DNA of 64,000 nucleotides, from positions 15,451 through 79,450 of the forward strand of contig JBLMYA010000026.1 of assembly GCA_050258035.1 (NCBI GenBank). Direction: 5' to 3'. Position numbers and translations under genes: made by a program. This document shows, one piece after another, positions 32,539-40,109 of the stretch. The stretch is from DATBLE01 sp050258035. GTDB lineage: Bacteria > Actinomycetota > Thermoleophilia > Gaiellales > Gaiellaceae. Under the pieces are notes generated by a model. The model was not told where the DNA came from, made no database searches, and saw only the letters and a list, made by a program, of their open reading frames with translations. Every line of letters begins with the position of its first letter. Position 1 is the stretch's first letter.

Positions 32539-32851
32539 CTCCCCGCGAGGTGGTCTCGGAGACGCGCGAGGCGTCCGTCCCACCGTTCGCCGACCTTCTC
32601 GATCCACGCCAGCGCGTCGAGGGCGGCTGCGGGGTGAGGCGGTAGTGCGTCTCCCGCCCGGCCCGCCGCGACTCGACCAAACCCGCCTGTCCCAGCGTCG
32701 CGAGGTGCTTCGACACCGCCTGCCGCGTCACGGGGAGCTCCGAGGCCAGCTCGGTCAGCGAGGCCGACTCACGGCCGGCCAGCGCCTCGAGAAGACGGCG
32801 GCGACTCGGGTCAGACAGCGCCGTGAAGACGCTGTCTTCCCGCATGTGCAT
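32535..32851 (-). pseudogene. ArsR-family regulator, frameshifted
   Basis: From ATG 32851 (or 32845) the reading DSVFTALSDPSRRRLLEALAG, LTELASELPVTRQAVSKHLATL is a standard ArsR winged-helix, up to YRLTPQP. The frame then leaves homology; shifting by one base restores ALDALAWIEKVGERWDGRL...DHLAGS and a stop at 32535-32537, the usual end of ArsR regulators that partner SRPBCC proteins. The span of 317 bases is one short of a whole number of codons, so a single-base deletion near 32634 is implied, real or technical. Confidence 0.75.
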
Positions 32852-33098
32852 AGGCGTGCAGCGCCCACGCCCAGTCGCAGGACGCGGTCTCGGTGACGAT
32901 CAGGCGCGTTCCCTCCGGCATGGCGACCAGCGTGAACGTGACCCCGCTCTCGTCGGGCCCTGCAGGGTCCCACCAGCGGATCGCCAGCCGCCGCTCGGTC
33001 TCGACCTCCTCGACGACCGCGTGTCGCACCTCGCCGTCGTCCCAGCGGAACGTCCCGCCGCGCACGAGGTCGAACTCGACGTCGTTCGCGAACCCAGG
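32811..33098 (-). pseudogene. SRPBCC/AHSA1-like protein, 5' end missing
   Basis: In frame, GFANDVEFDLVRGGTFRWDDG, VVEEVETERRLAIRW, and TFTLVAMPEGTRLIVTE match the central and C-terminal part of AHSA1-type SRPBCC domains, which usually are fused operonically to ArsR regulators. The first about 35-45 residues are absent: homology stops at about 33098, where the opposite strand begins ClpP homology. It has no start codon with a ribosome-binding site. It overlaps the ArsR start by 41 bases. Confidence 0.7.
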
Positions 33099-33440
33099 CC
33101 TGACGTGCGGACGATCTGCGTCGGGATGGCGATGTCGGCGGCGGCCATGATCCTCTGCGGCGGCTCGCCCGGGAAGCGATCCGCGCTGCCGAACGCGAAG
33201 ATGATGATCCACCAGGGCTCGGCAGGGTTCCGCGGCACGCCCAGTGACATCGACATCCACGCCCGCGAGGTGCTCTCGACCACGCGCCGGATGGCCGAGA
33301 TCATCGCGCTCCACTCGAACCGCGAGGTCGAACAGGTGATGCTCGACATCGACCGCGACAGGTTCATGACGCCGTCGGAAGCGGTCGACTATGGGCTCAT
33401 CGACGAGATCATCGAGCCGCGAATCAACACGACGGTCTGA
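33097..33440 (+). pseudogene. ClpP protease fragment, N-terminal half missing
   Basis: About 114 codons beginning PDVRTICVGMAMSAAAMILC align with ClpP from just before the catalytic Ser (in GMAMSAA). Also present are MIHQ with the catalytic His, DIDIHAREVL, DRDRF with the Asp, and a normal C-terminus EAVDYGLIDEIIEP. The first about 85 residues, needed for heptamer contacts and the axial pore, are missing, so this is not a working subunit. It is probably a relic; a complete clpP should exist elsewhere. Downstream it meets rplQ tail to tail. Confidence 0.75.
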
Positions 33441-33452
33441 CCCGGAGGGTCC

Positions 33453-33938
33453 CTACGACGCCACGGGAGCCGGAGCCTCGGCCTCGGCGCGCTCCTCGGC
33501 CTCGGCGCGCTCCTCGGCCTCCTGACGGCGCCGGAGCCGGAGGCGGCGCCGCTCGGCCTTCTCCTCGGCCTGGTTCTCCGCCGAGAAGTCGACGAGCTCG
33601 AGGTACGCCATCTCGGCCGCGTCGCCGGGGCGCGGCCCGATGCGGACGATGCGCGAGTAGCCGCCCGGCCGGCCCTTGAAGCGCGGCCCGACCTCGGCGA
33701 AGAGCGTGTGCACCACCTGCTGCGACCGGAGGTAGGCCATCGCCTGCCGGCGCGCGTGCAGGTCGCCGCGCCGGCCGAGCGTGATCATCTGCTCGGCGAT
33801 CGGCCGGACCGCCTTCGCCTTCGCGACGGTCGTCTTGATCCGGCCGTGCTCGATCAGCGCGCCCGCGAGGTTCGAGTAGAGCGCCTTGCGGTGCGAGGCG
33901 TCGCGGCCGAGCTTCTTTCCGGCGCGGTGATGCCTCAC
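33453..33938 (-). CDS. rplQ: 50S ribosomal protein L17
   Basis: 161 aa from GTG at 33938. The conserved core KKLGRDASHRKALYSNLAGALIEHG and RPGGYSRIVRIGPRPGDAAEMAYLEL covers about 1-118. A C-terminal extension of about 43 residues alternates basic and acidic blocks (RRRLRLRRRQEAEERAEAEER). It binds 23S rRNA near the exit-tunnel surface. The GTG overlaps the rpoA stop, the classical alpha-operon order. Confidence 0.96.
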   Translation of the reverse strand: MRHHRAGKKLGRDASHRKALYSNLAGALIEHGRIKTTVAKAKAVRPIAEQMITLGRRGDLHARRQAMAYLRSQQVVHTLFAEVGPRFKGRPGGYSRIVRIGPRPGDAAEMAYLELVDFSAENQAEEKAERRRLRLRRRQEAEERAEAEERAEAEAPAPVAS

Positions 33939-34921
33939 TCCCCGTTGCCTCCGTCGTCGCCGCGAAGCCGGAGACCGTGGGTCGCCAGGGTCTCCTTGAC
34001 CTCCTCGATCGACTTCTTGCCGAAGTTCGGGATCGCCGCGAGTTCGTTCTCGGACTTCATCACGAGGTCGCCGATCGTCTCGATGCCGACCCGCTTCAGG
34101 CAGTTGTACGAGCGGACGCCGAGCTCGAGCTCCTCGATGGGGAAGTTCTCCATCCCGTGCGCGAGCGACGGCTCTGCAGGCCCGCCGCCGTCCGTGACCG
34201 CGGCGGCCTCCCCGAAGCCCTCGATCTTCTCGATGTCGGTGAAGATCGCCAGCTGGCGAATCAGGATCTCCGCGGCCTGGCCGATCGCCTCCCGAGGGTC
34301 GATCGACCCGTCGGTGGTGATGTCGAGCCGCAGCTTGTCGTAGTCGGTGCGCTGACCGACGCGCGCGGCCTCGACGTCGTACGAGACGCGGCGGACCGGC
34401 GAGAACATCGAGTCGATCGGGATGACCCCGATCGTGTGCTCGGGCCCGCGGTTCATCTCGCCCGGCACGTACCCGCGGCCGCGGCCGATCGTCAGCGTGA
34501 CCTCGAGCTTGCCCTTCTCGGCCAGGTTGGCGATCTCGAGCTCCGGGTTGAGGATCTCGAGCTCGGCCGGAGCCTGGATGTCGGACGCCTTCACGACGCC
34601 CGGCCCCTTCTTCTGGAGGCGCACCTCGATGTCGGGTGACTCGCCGTGCAGGCGGCAGATCAGGTTCTTGAGGTTGAGGATGATGTCGGTCACGTCCTCG
34701 CGGACACCCGGCAGCGTCGTGAACTCGTGCGCGACGCCCTCGATCTTCACCGAGGTCACGGCGGCGCCCTCCAGCGAGGAGAGCAGCACGCGGCGCAGCG
34801 AGTTCCCGAACGTGTAGCCGAAGCCGCGGTCGAGCGGCTCGATCACGAAGACGCCGCGCTGCTCGTCGACTTCCTCGTGGACGATCTTCGGGACCTGGAA
34901 TTCGATCATGCGAGTTGCCAA
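33935..34921 (-). CDS. rpoA: RNA polymerase subunit alpha
   Basis: 328 aa. N-terminal dimerisation domain: DRGFGYTFGNSLRRVLLSSLEGAA, VREDVTDIILNLK, then RGRGYVPGEMN. The C-terminal domain that binds UP elements and activators follows a linker (about 245-318: IEELELGVRSYNCLKRVGIETIGDLVMKSE, FGKKSIEEVKETL). It scaffolds assembly of beta and beta'. The ATG at 34921 precedes a second in-frame ATG (34909); either could serve. Translation is coupled to rplQ by ATGA/GTGA overlap; gene order rpsD-rpoA-rplQ is typical. Confidence 0.97.
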   Translation of the reverse strand: MATRMIEFQVPKIVHEEVDEQRGVFVIEPLDRGFGYTFGNSLRRVLLSSLEGAAVTSVKIEGVAHEFTTLPGVREDVTDIILNLKNLICRLHGESPDIEVRLQKKGPGVVKASDIQAPAELEILNPELEIANLAEKGKLEVTLTIGRGRGYVPGEMNRGPEHTIGVIPIDSMFSPVRRVSYDVEAARVGQRTDYDKLRLDITTDGSIDPREAIGQAAEILIRQLAIFTDIEKIEGFGEAAAVTDGGGPAEPSLAHGMENFPIEELELGVRSYNCLKRVGIETIGDLVMKSENELAAIPNFGKKSIEEVKETLATHGLRLRGDDGGNGE

Positions 34922-34961
34922 TGCAGTCCTTTCCTAGTGCCGGCCGAATGCCGGCGTCCTT

Positions 34962-35582
34962 CTACTTCGAATAGAGCTCGACGATCAGCGACTCCTGCAC
35001 CGGGGTGTCGATCTCGCCCCGGTCGGGCCATTTGAGGATCTTCCCGGTGAGCCCGTCGTGGTCGGCCTGGAGCCACGGGGCGACCGAGGCGGTGAGGTCG
35101 GTCGCGTCGCGCACGGTCTGCTCGGCGGACGAGCCGGTGCGGATCGTGATCACGTCGTTGGGCTTGACCTGGTAGCTGGGGATGTTCACGCGCTTCCCGT
35201 TGACCTGGAAGTGCCCGTGGCGGACGAGCTGGCGCGCCTGCGCGCGCGAGGCGGCGAAGCCGAGCCGGTAGACGACGTTGTCCAGCCTGGTCTCGAGCAT
35301 CCGGAGCAGGTTCTCGCCGGTGATGCCGGAGCTCCGGGACGCCTTCTCGTAGTACGTGCGGAACTGCTTCTCGAGCAGGCCGTAGTAGCGGCGGGCCTTC
35401 TGCTTCTCGCGCAGCTGGAGCAGGTACTCCGACTGCTTGATACGGCCGCGGCCGTGCTCGCCCGGCGGGTAGCTGCGGCGCTCGATCGCGCACTTCTCGG
35501 TCAGGCAGCGCTCGCCCTTCAGGAAGAGCTTCATCCCCTCGCGGCGACACTGCTTGCACTTCGGCGAACGGTCTCTGGCCAT
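34962..35582 (-). CDS. rpsD: 30S ribosomal protein S4
   Basis: 206 aa. Near the N-terminus four Cys (CKQCRREG...ERCLTEKCAIE) form the zinc-binding C+ version of S4. The S4 RNA-binding fold follows (LLRMLETRLDNVVYRLGFAASRAQARQLVRHGHF). It starts 16S assembly. ATG at 35582 shares one base with the rpsK stop (TGATG). Confidence 0.96.
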   Translation of the reverse strand: MARDRSPKCKQCRREGMKLFLKGERCLTEKCAIERRSYPPGEHGRGRIKQSEYLLQLREKQKARRYYGLLEKQFRTYYEKASRSSGITGENLLRMLETRLDNVVYRLGFAASRAQARQLVRHGHFQVNGKRVNIPSYQVKPNDVITIRTGSSAEQTVRDATDLTASVAPWLQADHDGLTGKILKWPDRGEIDTPVQESLIVELYSK

Positions 35583-35986
35583 CAGACTCTCCGCCGCTTC
35601 TTCTGGCGCACGCCGTTGTGGGCCTGCGGGGTGACATCACGGACACCGAGGATCTCGAGGCCGGCAGCCTGGAGCGACCGGATCGCCGTCTCGCGGCCGG
35701 AGCCCGGGCCCTTGACGAAGACCTCGACCTTCTGGAGGCCGTGCTCCATGCCCTTGCGGGCGGCGGCGTCGGCCGTCACCTGCGCGGCGAAGGGGGTCGA
35801 CTTGCGCGAGCCCTTGAAGCCCGCCGAGCCGGCCGACTCCCAGACGATCACCGCTCCGTCCTTGTCCGTGAGGGACACGATCGTGTTGTTGAACGACGTC
35901 TTGATGTGGGCCTGGCCGACGGCGACGTTCTTCTTGACACGGCGGCGGGTGCGGCCGCGGCCCGCGGTTCTCCTCGGGGGCGCCAC
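35582..35986 (-). CDS. rpsK: 30S ribosomal protein S11
   Basis: 134 aa from GTG. The basic N-terminus (RRTAGRGRTRRRVKKNV) is followed by HIKTSFNNTIVSLTD, KGMEHGLQKVEVFVKGPGSGRE and VRDVTPQAHNGVRQKKRRRV, the universally conserved C-terminus. It sits on the 30S platform near the E-site mRNA. It is one base from rpsM. Confidence 0.96.
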   Translation of the reverse strand: MAPPRRTAGRGRTRRRVKKNVAVGQAHIKTSFNNTIVSLTDKDGAVIVWESAGSAGFKGSRKSTPFAAQVTADAAARKGMEHGLQKVEVFVKGPGSGRETAIRSLQAAGLEILGVRDVTPQAHNGVRQKKRRRV

Positions 35987-35987
35987 G

Positions 35988-36362
35988 CTACTTCGCCTTC
36001 TTCCCGCGGCCGACCGTCTTCTTCGGCCCCTTGCGCGTCCGCGCGTTGGTCTTCGTGCGCTGCCCGTTCACCGGCAGGCCGCGGCGGTGCCGGATGCCGC
36101 GGTACGCGCCGATCTCGGTCAGGCGCTTGATCGCCTGCTGCCGCTCGCGGCGGAGGTCGCCCTCGACCTGGTACTGCTCGTCGATGTGGCGCTGGAGCTT
36201 CGTGACCTCCTCGTCGGTCAGGTCCTTGATCTTCTCGTCGGGCGACAGGTCGAGCGCCGCGCAGATGGTGCGCGCGCTCGTCGTGCCGATGCCGTAGATG
36301 TACGTCAGCCCGATCTCGAGCCGCTTCTGGTTCGGGAGGTTCACTCCGGCGATGCGTGCCAA
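35988..36362 (-). CDS. rpsM: 30S ribosomal protein S13
   Basis: 124 aa from a TTG (LARIAGVNLPNQKRLE). The helix-2-turn-helix IYGIGTTSARTICAALDL and the C-terminal RGIRHRRGLPVNGQRTKTNARTRKG, which contacts P-site tRNA, are intact. S13 also bridges to the 50S subunit. It is the first ribosomal gene after rpmJ in the alpha operon. Confidence 0.96.
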   Translation of the reverse strand: MARIAGVNLPNQKRLEIGLTYIYGIGTTSARTICAALDLSPDEKIKDLTDEEVTKLQRHIDEQYQVEGDLRRERQQAIKRLTEIGAYRGIRHRRGLPVNGQRTKTNARTRKGPKKTVGRGKKAK

Positions 36363-36372
36363 CTCGTCTCCT

Positions 36373-36486
36373 CTAGCCTTGCCGTTGCTTGTGCCGCGGG
36401 TTGGTGCAGATGACCATGGTCGTGCCGTGCCGCTTGATCACGCGGCACCGCTCGCACATCGGCTTGACGGATGCTCTGACTTTCAT
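36373..36486 (-). CDS. rpmJ: 50S ribosomal protein L36
   Basis: 37 aa: MKVRASVKPMCERCRVIKRH followed by GTTMVICTNPRHKQRQG. It has the zinc site (Cys11, Cys14, Cys27, His32). Its ATG overlaps the infA stop (ATGA), so its translation depends on the truncated infA frame staying open. It is too short for many gene finders. Confidence 0.95.
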   Translation of the reverse strand: MKVRASVKPMCERCRVIKRHGTTMVICTNPRHKQRQG

Positions 36487-36623
36487 CGGTAGCGGTACGT
36501 GATGCGGCCTCGGCAGAGGTAGGCGGAGAGCTCGACCGTCGTCCACTTGCACGTGCGGAACATCGTGCTCGGCAGCGCTTCGACGACCTCGCCTTCGACT
36601 TCGATCTCTTCCTTGACCGCCAC
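36483..36623 (-). CDS. infA: Translation initiation factor IF-1, centre of the protein missing
   Basis: 46 codons from a GTG at 36623 with AGGAAGG just before it. The N-terminus (KEEIEVEGEVVEALPSTMFR) and C-terminus (TVELSAYLCRGRITYRYR) are those of IF-1, but IF-1 is normally 72-73 residues; about 26 from the middle of the OB fold (the ...GHKVLAHISGKMR... part) are absent. The linking residues TCKW, read one frame over, give VQVDDGR, which is the natural continuation after MFR, so a deletion plus a compensating shift is likely. IF-1 is essential, so either another copy exists or this is an assembly error. Gene order (map-infA-rpmJ-rpsM) is normal. Confidence 0.8.
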   Translation of the reverse strand: MAVKEEIEVEGEVVEALPSTMFRTCKWTTVELSAYLCRGRITYRYR

Positions 36624-36637
36624 CCTTCCTCACAGGA

Positions 36638-36659
36638 ACCGCGTCCGGCGAGACGCGGT
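36638..36659 (-). promoter_or_regulatory. Hairpin in the infA leader
   Basis: ACCGCGTC/GACGCGGT pair around a 6-base loop, ending 14 bases before the infA start and just before its AGGAAGG ribosome-binding site. It could influence infA translation or processing of the message after the terminator upstream. Confidence 0.4.
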
Positions 36660-36679
36660 CCGAACATCGGGAACACATG

Positions 36680-36711
36680 AAAAAGCACGGCACAGCGGCG
36701 GCTGCGCCGTG
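36680..36711 (-). terminator. Intrinsic terminator between map and infA
   Basis: On the message, CACGGCGCAGC, loop CGCC, GCTGTGCCGTG (11 pairs, one G-U) is followed by CTTTTTC. It starts 5 bases after the map stop. This is the only clear U-tract terminator in the window and splits the spc part from the alpha part of the ribosomal cluster, so infA onwards should have its own promoter or depend on read-through. Confidence 0.75.
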
Positions 36712-36716
36712 GATCC

Positions 36717-37478
36717 CTATCGTAGCAAAACGGGTGTTGCCGTCAGGATCCGCGGCCGGGCCGCCGTGACCGCCACCGTGTGCTCGAAATGGGCAGAGAG
36801 CGACCCGTCGGCGGTGGAGATCGACCACTCGTCGTCGTGCACGAAGATGTCCGGTCCGCCGGCGTTGATCATCGGCTCGATCGCGAAGGTCATCCCTTCG
36901 GCGAGCACGGGCCCTCGCCCCGGCTCGCCGTAGTTCGGGATCTGGGGATCCTCGTGCATCGAGCGCCCCACGCCGTGCCCGACCAGGCTCCGCACCACCG
37001 AGAACCCGGCCGTCTCCGTCGCCTGCTGGACGGCGTGTGAGATGTCCGAGAGCCGGTTGCCGGCACGGCACTGCTCGATCCCCGCCGCCAGCGCTGCCTG
37101 GCCCGCCTCGAGGAGGCGCTCGGCCACGTCCGAGATCTCGCCGATCGGGAACGTGTGGGCGGAGTCGGCGACGAACCCGTCGAGCGTGACGCCGACGTCG
37201 ACGGAGAGGATGTCGCCGTCGGAGAGCTCGTACGGCCCCGGGATCCCATGGACGATCATCGCGTTCGGCGAGATGCACGTCGCCGCGGGGTAGCCCCGGT
37301 AGCCCTTGAACGTCGGGTAGCCGCCCTGGCCCGCGATGAAATCCTCGGCGAGCTCGTCCAGCTCTGCGGTCGTCATGCCCGGGCGGGCCTGCTCTCCGAC
37401 GAGCGCGAGCGTCTCGGCGACGATGCGCCCCGCGCGCGCCATCCGCTCCAGCTCGTCGGGTGACTTGCGGATGATCAT
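36717..37478 (-). CDS. map: Methionine aminopeptidase, type I
   Basis: 253 aa, short type I without the N-terminal zinc finger. Metal ligands can be followed: DVGVTLDGFVADSAHTF (two Asp), GHGVGRSMHEDP (His) and FAIEPMIN (Glu), with a final Glu expected in the W/E motif near the end (FEHTVAVT). It removes the initiator Met from new proteins. ATG at 37478 overlaps the adk stop (ATGA). Position after adk is classical. Confidence 0.96.
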   Translation of the reverse strand: MIIRKSPDELERMARAGRIVAETLALVGEQARPGMTTAELDELAEDFIAGQGGYPTFKGYRGYPAATCISPNAMIVHGIPGPYELSDGDILSVDVGVTLDGFVADSAHTFPIGEISDVAERLLEAGQAALAAGIEQCRAGNRLSDISHAVQQATETAGFSVVRSLVGHGVGRSMHEDPQIPNYGEPGRGPVLAEGMTFAIEPMINAGGPDIFVHDDEWSISTADGSLSAHFEHTVAVTAARPRILTATPVLLR

Positions 37479-38050
37479 GCTGCCACCTGGTCGAGCGTCG
37501 CGCGGATCTCGGCGAAGATCTGGTCGATCGTCCGGTCGGCGTGGATGCCGACGACGTTCCCCCGGGTCGTGCGGTAGTACTCGACGAGCGGCGCGGTCTC
37601 GCGCTCGTAGATCTCGAGCCGCTGCCTGATCGCCTCGGGCGTGTCGTCGGACCGGTTCTCCTCGACTGCGCGCTTCCGCATCCGTTCGAGCAGCACGTCG
37701 CGCGCCACCTGCAGCTCGAACACGACGTCGAGGTCACGGCCGAGCTCGTCGAGCAGCCCGTCGAGCGCCTCCGCCTGGGCCATGTTCCGCGGGAAGCCGT
37801 CGAGGACGAAGCCGGGGATGGTGTCACCGCGGTCGAGCCGGTCGCGGATCATCCGGATGATCAGGTCGTCTTGGACGAGCCGGCCGGCGTCGTAGACGGC
37901 CTTCACCTCGCGTCCGACCGGCGTGTCCAGCTCCTTCATCTCGCGGATCATGTCGCCGGTCGCGATGTGCGGAATGCCGTACGTCTTTGCGATCAGCTTC
38001 GCCTGGGTGCCTTTCCCGGACCCCTGCGGACCAAGCAGCAGCACGTCCAC
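37475..38050 (-). CDS. adk: Adenylate kinase
   Basis: 191 aa from a GTG. P-loop GPQGSGKGTQ (7-16), HIATGDMIRE (AMP site), GFVLDGFPRNMAQA, and a short lid with RMRKRAVEENRSDDTPEAIRQRL, i.e. the short form without the zinc lid. It balances ATP, ADP and AMP. The secY stop lies one base upstream, so both are in one message. Confidence 0.96.
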   Translation of the reverse strand: MDVLLLGPQGSGKGTQAKLIAKTYGIPHIATGDMIREMKELDTPVGREVKAVYDAGRLVQDDLIIRMIRDRLDRGDTIPGFVLDGFPRNMAQAEALDGLLDELGRDLDVVFELQVARDVLLERMRKRAVEENRSDDTPEAIRQRLEIYERETAPLVEYYRTTRGNVVGIHADRTIDQIFAEIRATLDQVAA

Positions 38051-38051
38051 G

Positions 38052-39305
38052 CTACTTGAGGAAGCCCTCGTAGGAGCGCATCATCATCTGCGACTCCATC
38101 TGCCGCATGGTGTCGAGCGCGACGCCGACGATGATCAGCAAGGACGTACCGCCGAGGAACGTGCTCGTCGACTGCGAGAAGTTGAAGAACTGGATCAGGA
38201 ACGTCGGTAACACCGCGACGATGGCCAGGTAGAGCGATCCCGGCAGCGTCAGCCGAGAGAGTACGCGGTCCAGGTAGCTCGCGGTCGGCGGCCCCGGCCG
38301 GATGCCCGGGATGTAGCCGCCCTGCTTGCGCAGGTTCTCGGCCTGGTCGACCGGGTTGAACTGGACCGCCGTGTAGAAGTACGTGAAGACGATGATCAGG
38401 ATCGCCTCGATCGTCAGGTAGGGCCAGTCGGACTGGGTGAAGTTGCGGTTGATCCAGGGCTGCGTCTGCGGGAAGAACTGACCGATCGTCGGCGGGAAGG
38501 CCATCACCGCGGCGGCGAAGATGATCGGGATCACGCCGGCCATGTTCACGCGCAGGGGTAGGTACGTCGAGCCTCCGGCGGTCATGCGTCGTCCGACCTG
38601 ACGCTTGGCGTACTGGATCGGGATCCGGCGCTGCCCCTCCTGCATGAAGACGACGGCGACGATCACGGCGAGCGCGAGGAGCGGGAAGAAGAGCTTGGTC
38701 GTCGGCCCTCCGTCGATCCAGGCGCGGACGGCCAGCGGGGAGCGGTCGATGATCGAGGCGAAGATCAGCAGCGAGATCCCGTTGCCGATGCCTCGCTTCG
38801 TGATCTGCTCGCCGAACCACATCAGCAGCGTCGTCCCGGCGGTCAGGGTGACCACGATCAGCACGAGGCGCCCGGTGTTGGCGGTCAGGATGTGCTGGCG
38901 CCGGAAGAGGTACGAGTACCCGACGGCCTGCGCCGCTGCCAGTCCGACGGTCAGGTAGCGGGTGTACTGGTTGATCTTGGCGTACCCCGCCTCGCCCTCC
39001 TTCTGGAGCTGGGCGAGGCTCGGAACGACCACCGCCATCAGCTGCAGGATGATCGAGGCCGTGATGTACGGCATGATCCCGAGCGCGAAGATCGAGAAGC
39101 GCGACAGCGCGTTCCCCGAGAACAGATTGAGCAGGCCGAGCACCGTCCCGCCCTGGTTCCCGAAGTAGGTCTTGATCTGGGCGGCATCGACGCCGGGGGC
39201 GGGGATGAAGCTCCCGAGTCGGTACAGGGCGAGAACGAAGGCGGTGAACAGCAGGCGGCGGCGGAGCTCCGGCACCCGCCACGCGTTCGCGATCCAGGAA
39301 AGCAA
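38052..39305 (-). CDS. secY: Protein translocase subunit SecY
   Basis: 417 aa from a TTG (LLSWIANAWRVPELRRRLLF), immediately after the rplO stop. Ten membrane helices are visible: SFIPAPG and plug residues near the start, and the conserved cytoplasmic loops PIQYAKRQVGRR and QGGYIPGIRPGPPTASYLDR, which contact SecA and the ribosome. It forms the channel with SecE and SecG. TTG is unusual for so important a gene and may moderate expression. Confidence 0.96.
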   Translation of the reverse strand: MLSWIANAWRVPELRRRLLFTAFVLALYRLGSFIPAPGVDAAQIKTYFGNQGGTVLGLLNLFSGNALSRFSIFALGIMPYITASIILQLMAVVVPSLAQLQKEGEAGYAKINQYTRYLTVGLAAAQAVGYSYLFRRQHILTANTGRLVLIVVTLTAGTTLLMWFGEQITKRGIGNGISLLIFASIIDRSPLAVRAWIDGGPTTKLFFPLLALAVIVAVVFMQEGQRRIPIQYAKRQVGRRMTAGGSTYLPLRVNMAGVIPIIFAAAVMAFPPTIGQFFPQTQPWINRNFTQSDWPYLTIEAILIIVFTYFYTAVQFNPVDQAENLRKQGGYIPGIRPGPPTASYLDRVLSRLTLPGSLYLAIVAVLPTFLIQFFNFSQSTSTFLGGTSLLIIVGVALDTMRQMESQMMMRSYEGFLK

Positions 39306-39926
39306 CTACTCGCCCTCTGTGGGCTCCTCGGCTGCCGGTTCTGCGGCAGCCTCGGCGGCGGGCTCTTCGGCCTCGGCGGCCTCCGCCGTCGCCTCGGACG
39401 CCGCAGGAGCGGCTTTCTTGTGGCGGCGCACCTTCTTCTCGTGCGGCGGCTTGAGCCAGGTGACGCTTCCGCCTGCGGCCTCGATCTTCTCCACGGCGGT
39501 TCTGGAGAAGGCGTGCGCCGAGACGGCCAGCTCCACGCCGAGGTCCCCATGGCCCAGGATCTTGACGTCACGGCGAAGGTTGCGGATCAAGCCTCTCTCT
39601 TCGAGCGTCTCGGGAGTGACCTCGGAGCCGGGTTCGAACCGCGCCAGGTCTCGCACGTTGACCGAACAGGTCAACGTGCGAAAGGGTCCGATCGGCATCG
39701 CGTCCTTCGAGGTCGAGCCGCGCTGCTTGCCCATGCGCATGTACGCCGGCATCTGACCGCCCTCGAAGCCGGCCCGCATCGCGTGCGACCCCGAGCGCGC
39801 CTTCTGGCCCTTGATCCCGCGGCCGGAGTAGCGCCCCTTGCCGGAGCCCATCCCGCGGCCGACGCGCTTGCGGTCCTTGCGGCCCTGCGCGGGCTTGAGG
39901 TTGGAGAGGCTGAGATCGCCGGCCAT
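39306..39926 (-). CDS. rplO: 50S ribosomal protein L15
   Basis: 206 aa. Core: GRKDRKRVGRGMGSGKGRYSGRGIKGQKARSG and GFEGGQMPAYMRMGKQRG, through to about 165. The last about 38 residues are Ala/Glu-rich (AAEAEEPAAEAAAEPAAEEP), much like the tails of S17 and L22 in this cluster. L15 is a late 50S assembly protein. Confidence 0.95.
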   Translation of the reverse strand: MAGDLSLSNLKPAQGRKDRKRVGRGMGSGKGRYSGRGIKGQKARSGSHAMRAGFEGGQMPAYMRMGKQRGSTSKDAMPIGPFRTLTCSVNVRDLARFEPGSEVTPETLEERGLIRNLRRDVKILGHGDLGVELAVSAHAFSRTAVEKIEAAGGSVTWLKPPHEKKVRRHKKAAPAASEATAEAAEAEEPAAEAAAEPAAEEPTEGE

Positions 39927-40109
39927 CTACGTCGCGTCCTCGACCTTCACCAGGTGCCGGACCTTCCTCAGCATACCGGCGAGCACCGGGCTCTCCTCGT
40001 GCTCGGACGTGCGGCCGATCTTGCCGAGGCCGAGAGCGCGAAGCGTCCCGCGATGCCGTTGAGTCTGGCCGATCTGGCTCCGGACTTGGGTGACACGCAC
40101 CTTGCTCAC
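39927..40109 (-). CDS. rpmD: 50S ribosomal protein L30
   Basis: 60 aa: VTQVRSQIGQTQRHRGTLRALGLGKIGRTSEH with the normal L30 helix-sheet pattern, followed by SPVLAGMLRKVRHLVKVE. The start overlaps the rpsE stop by 4 bases. Confidence 0.95.
   Translation of the reverse strand: MSKVRVTQVRSQIGQTQRHRGTLRALGLGKIGRTSEHEESPVLAGMLRKVRHLVKVEDAT

Noticed and set aside
31344..32645. Plus-strand open frame of 433 codons opposite truA
   Set aside because: truA and the cyclophilin account for both parts with full motifs; the long frame crosses both in the wrong phase.
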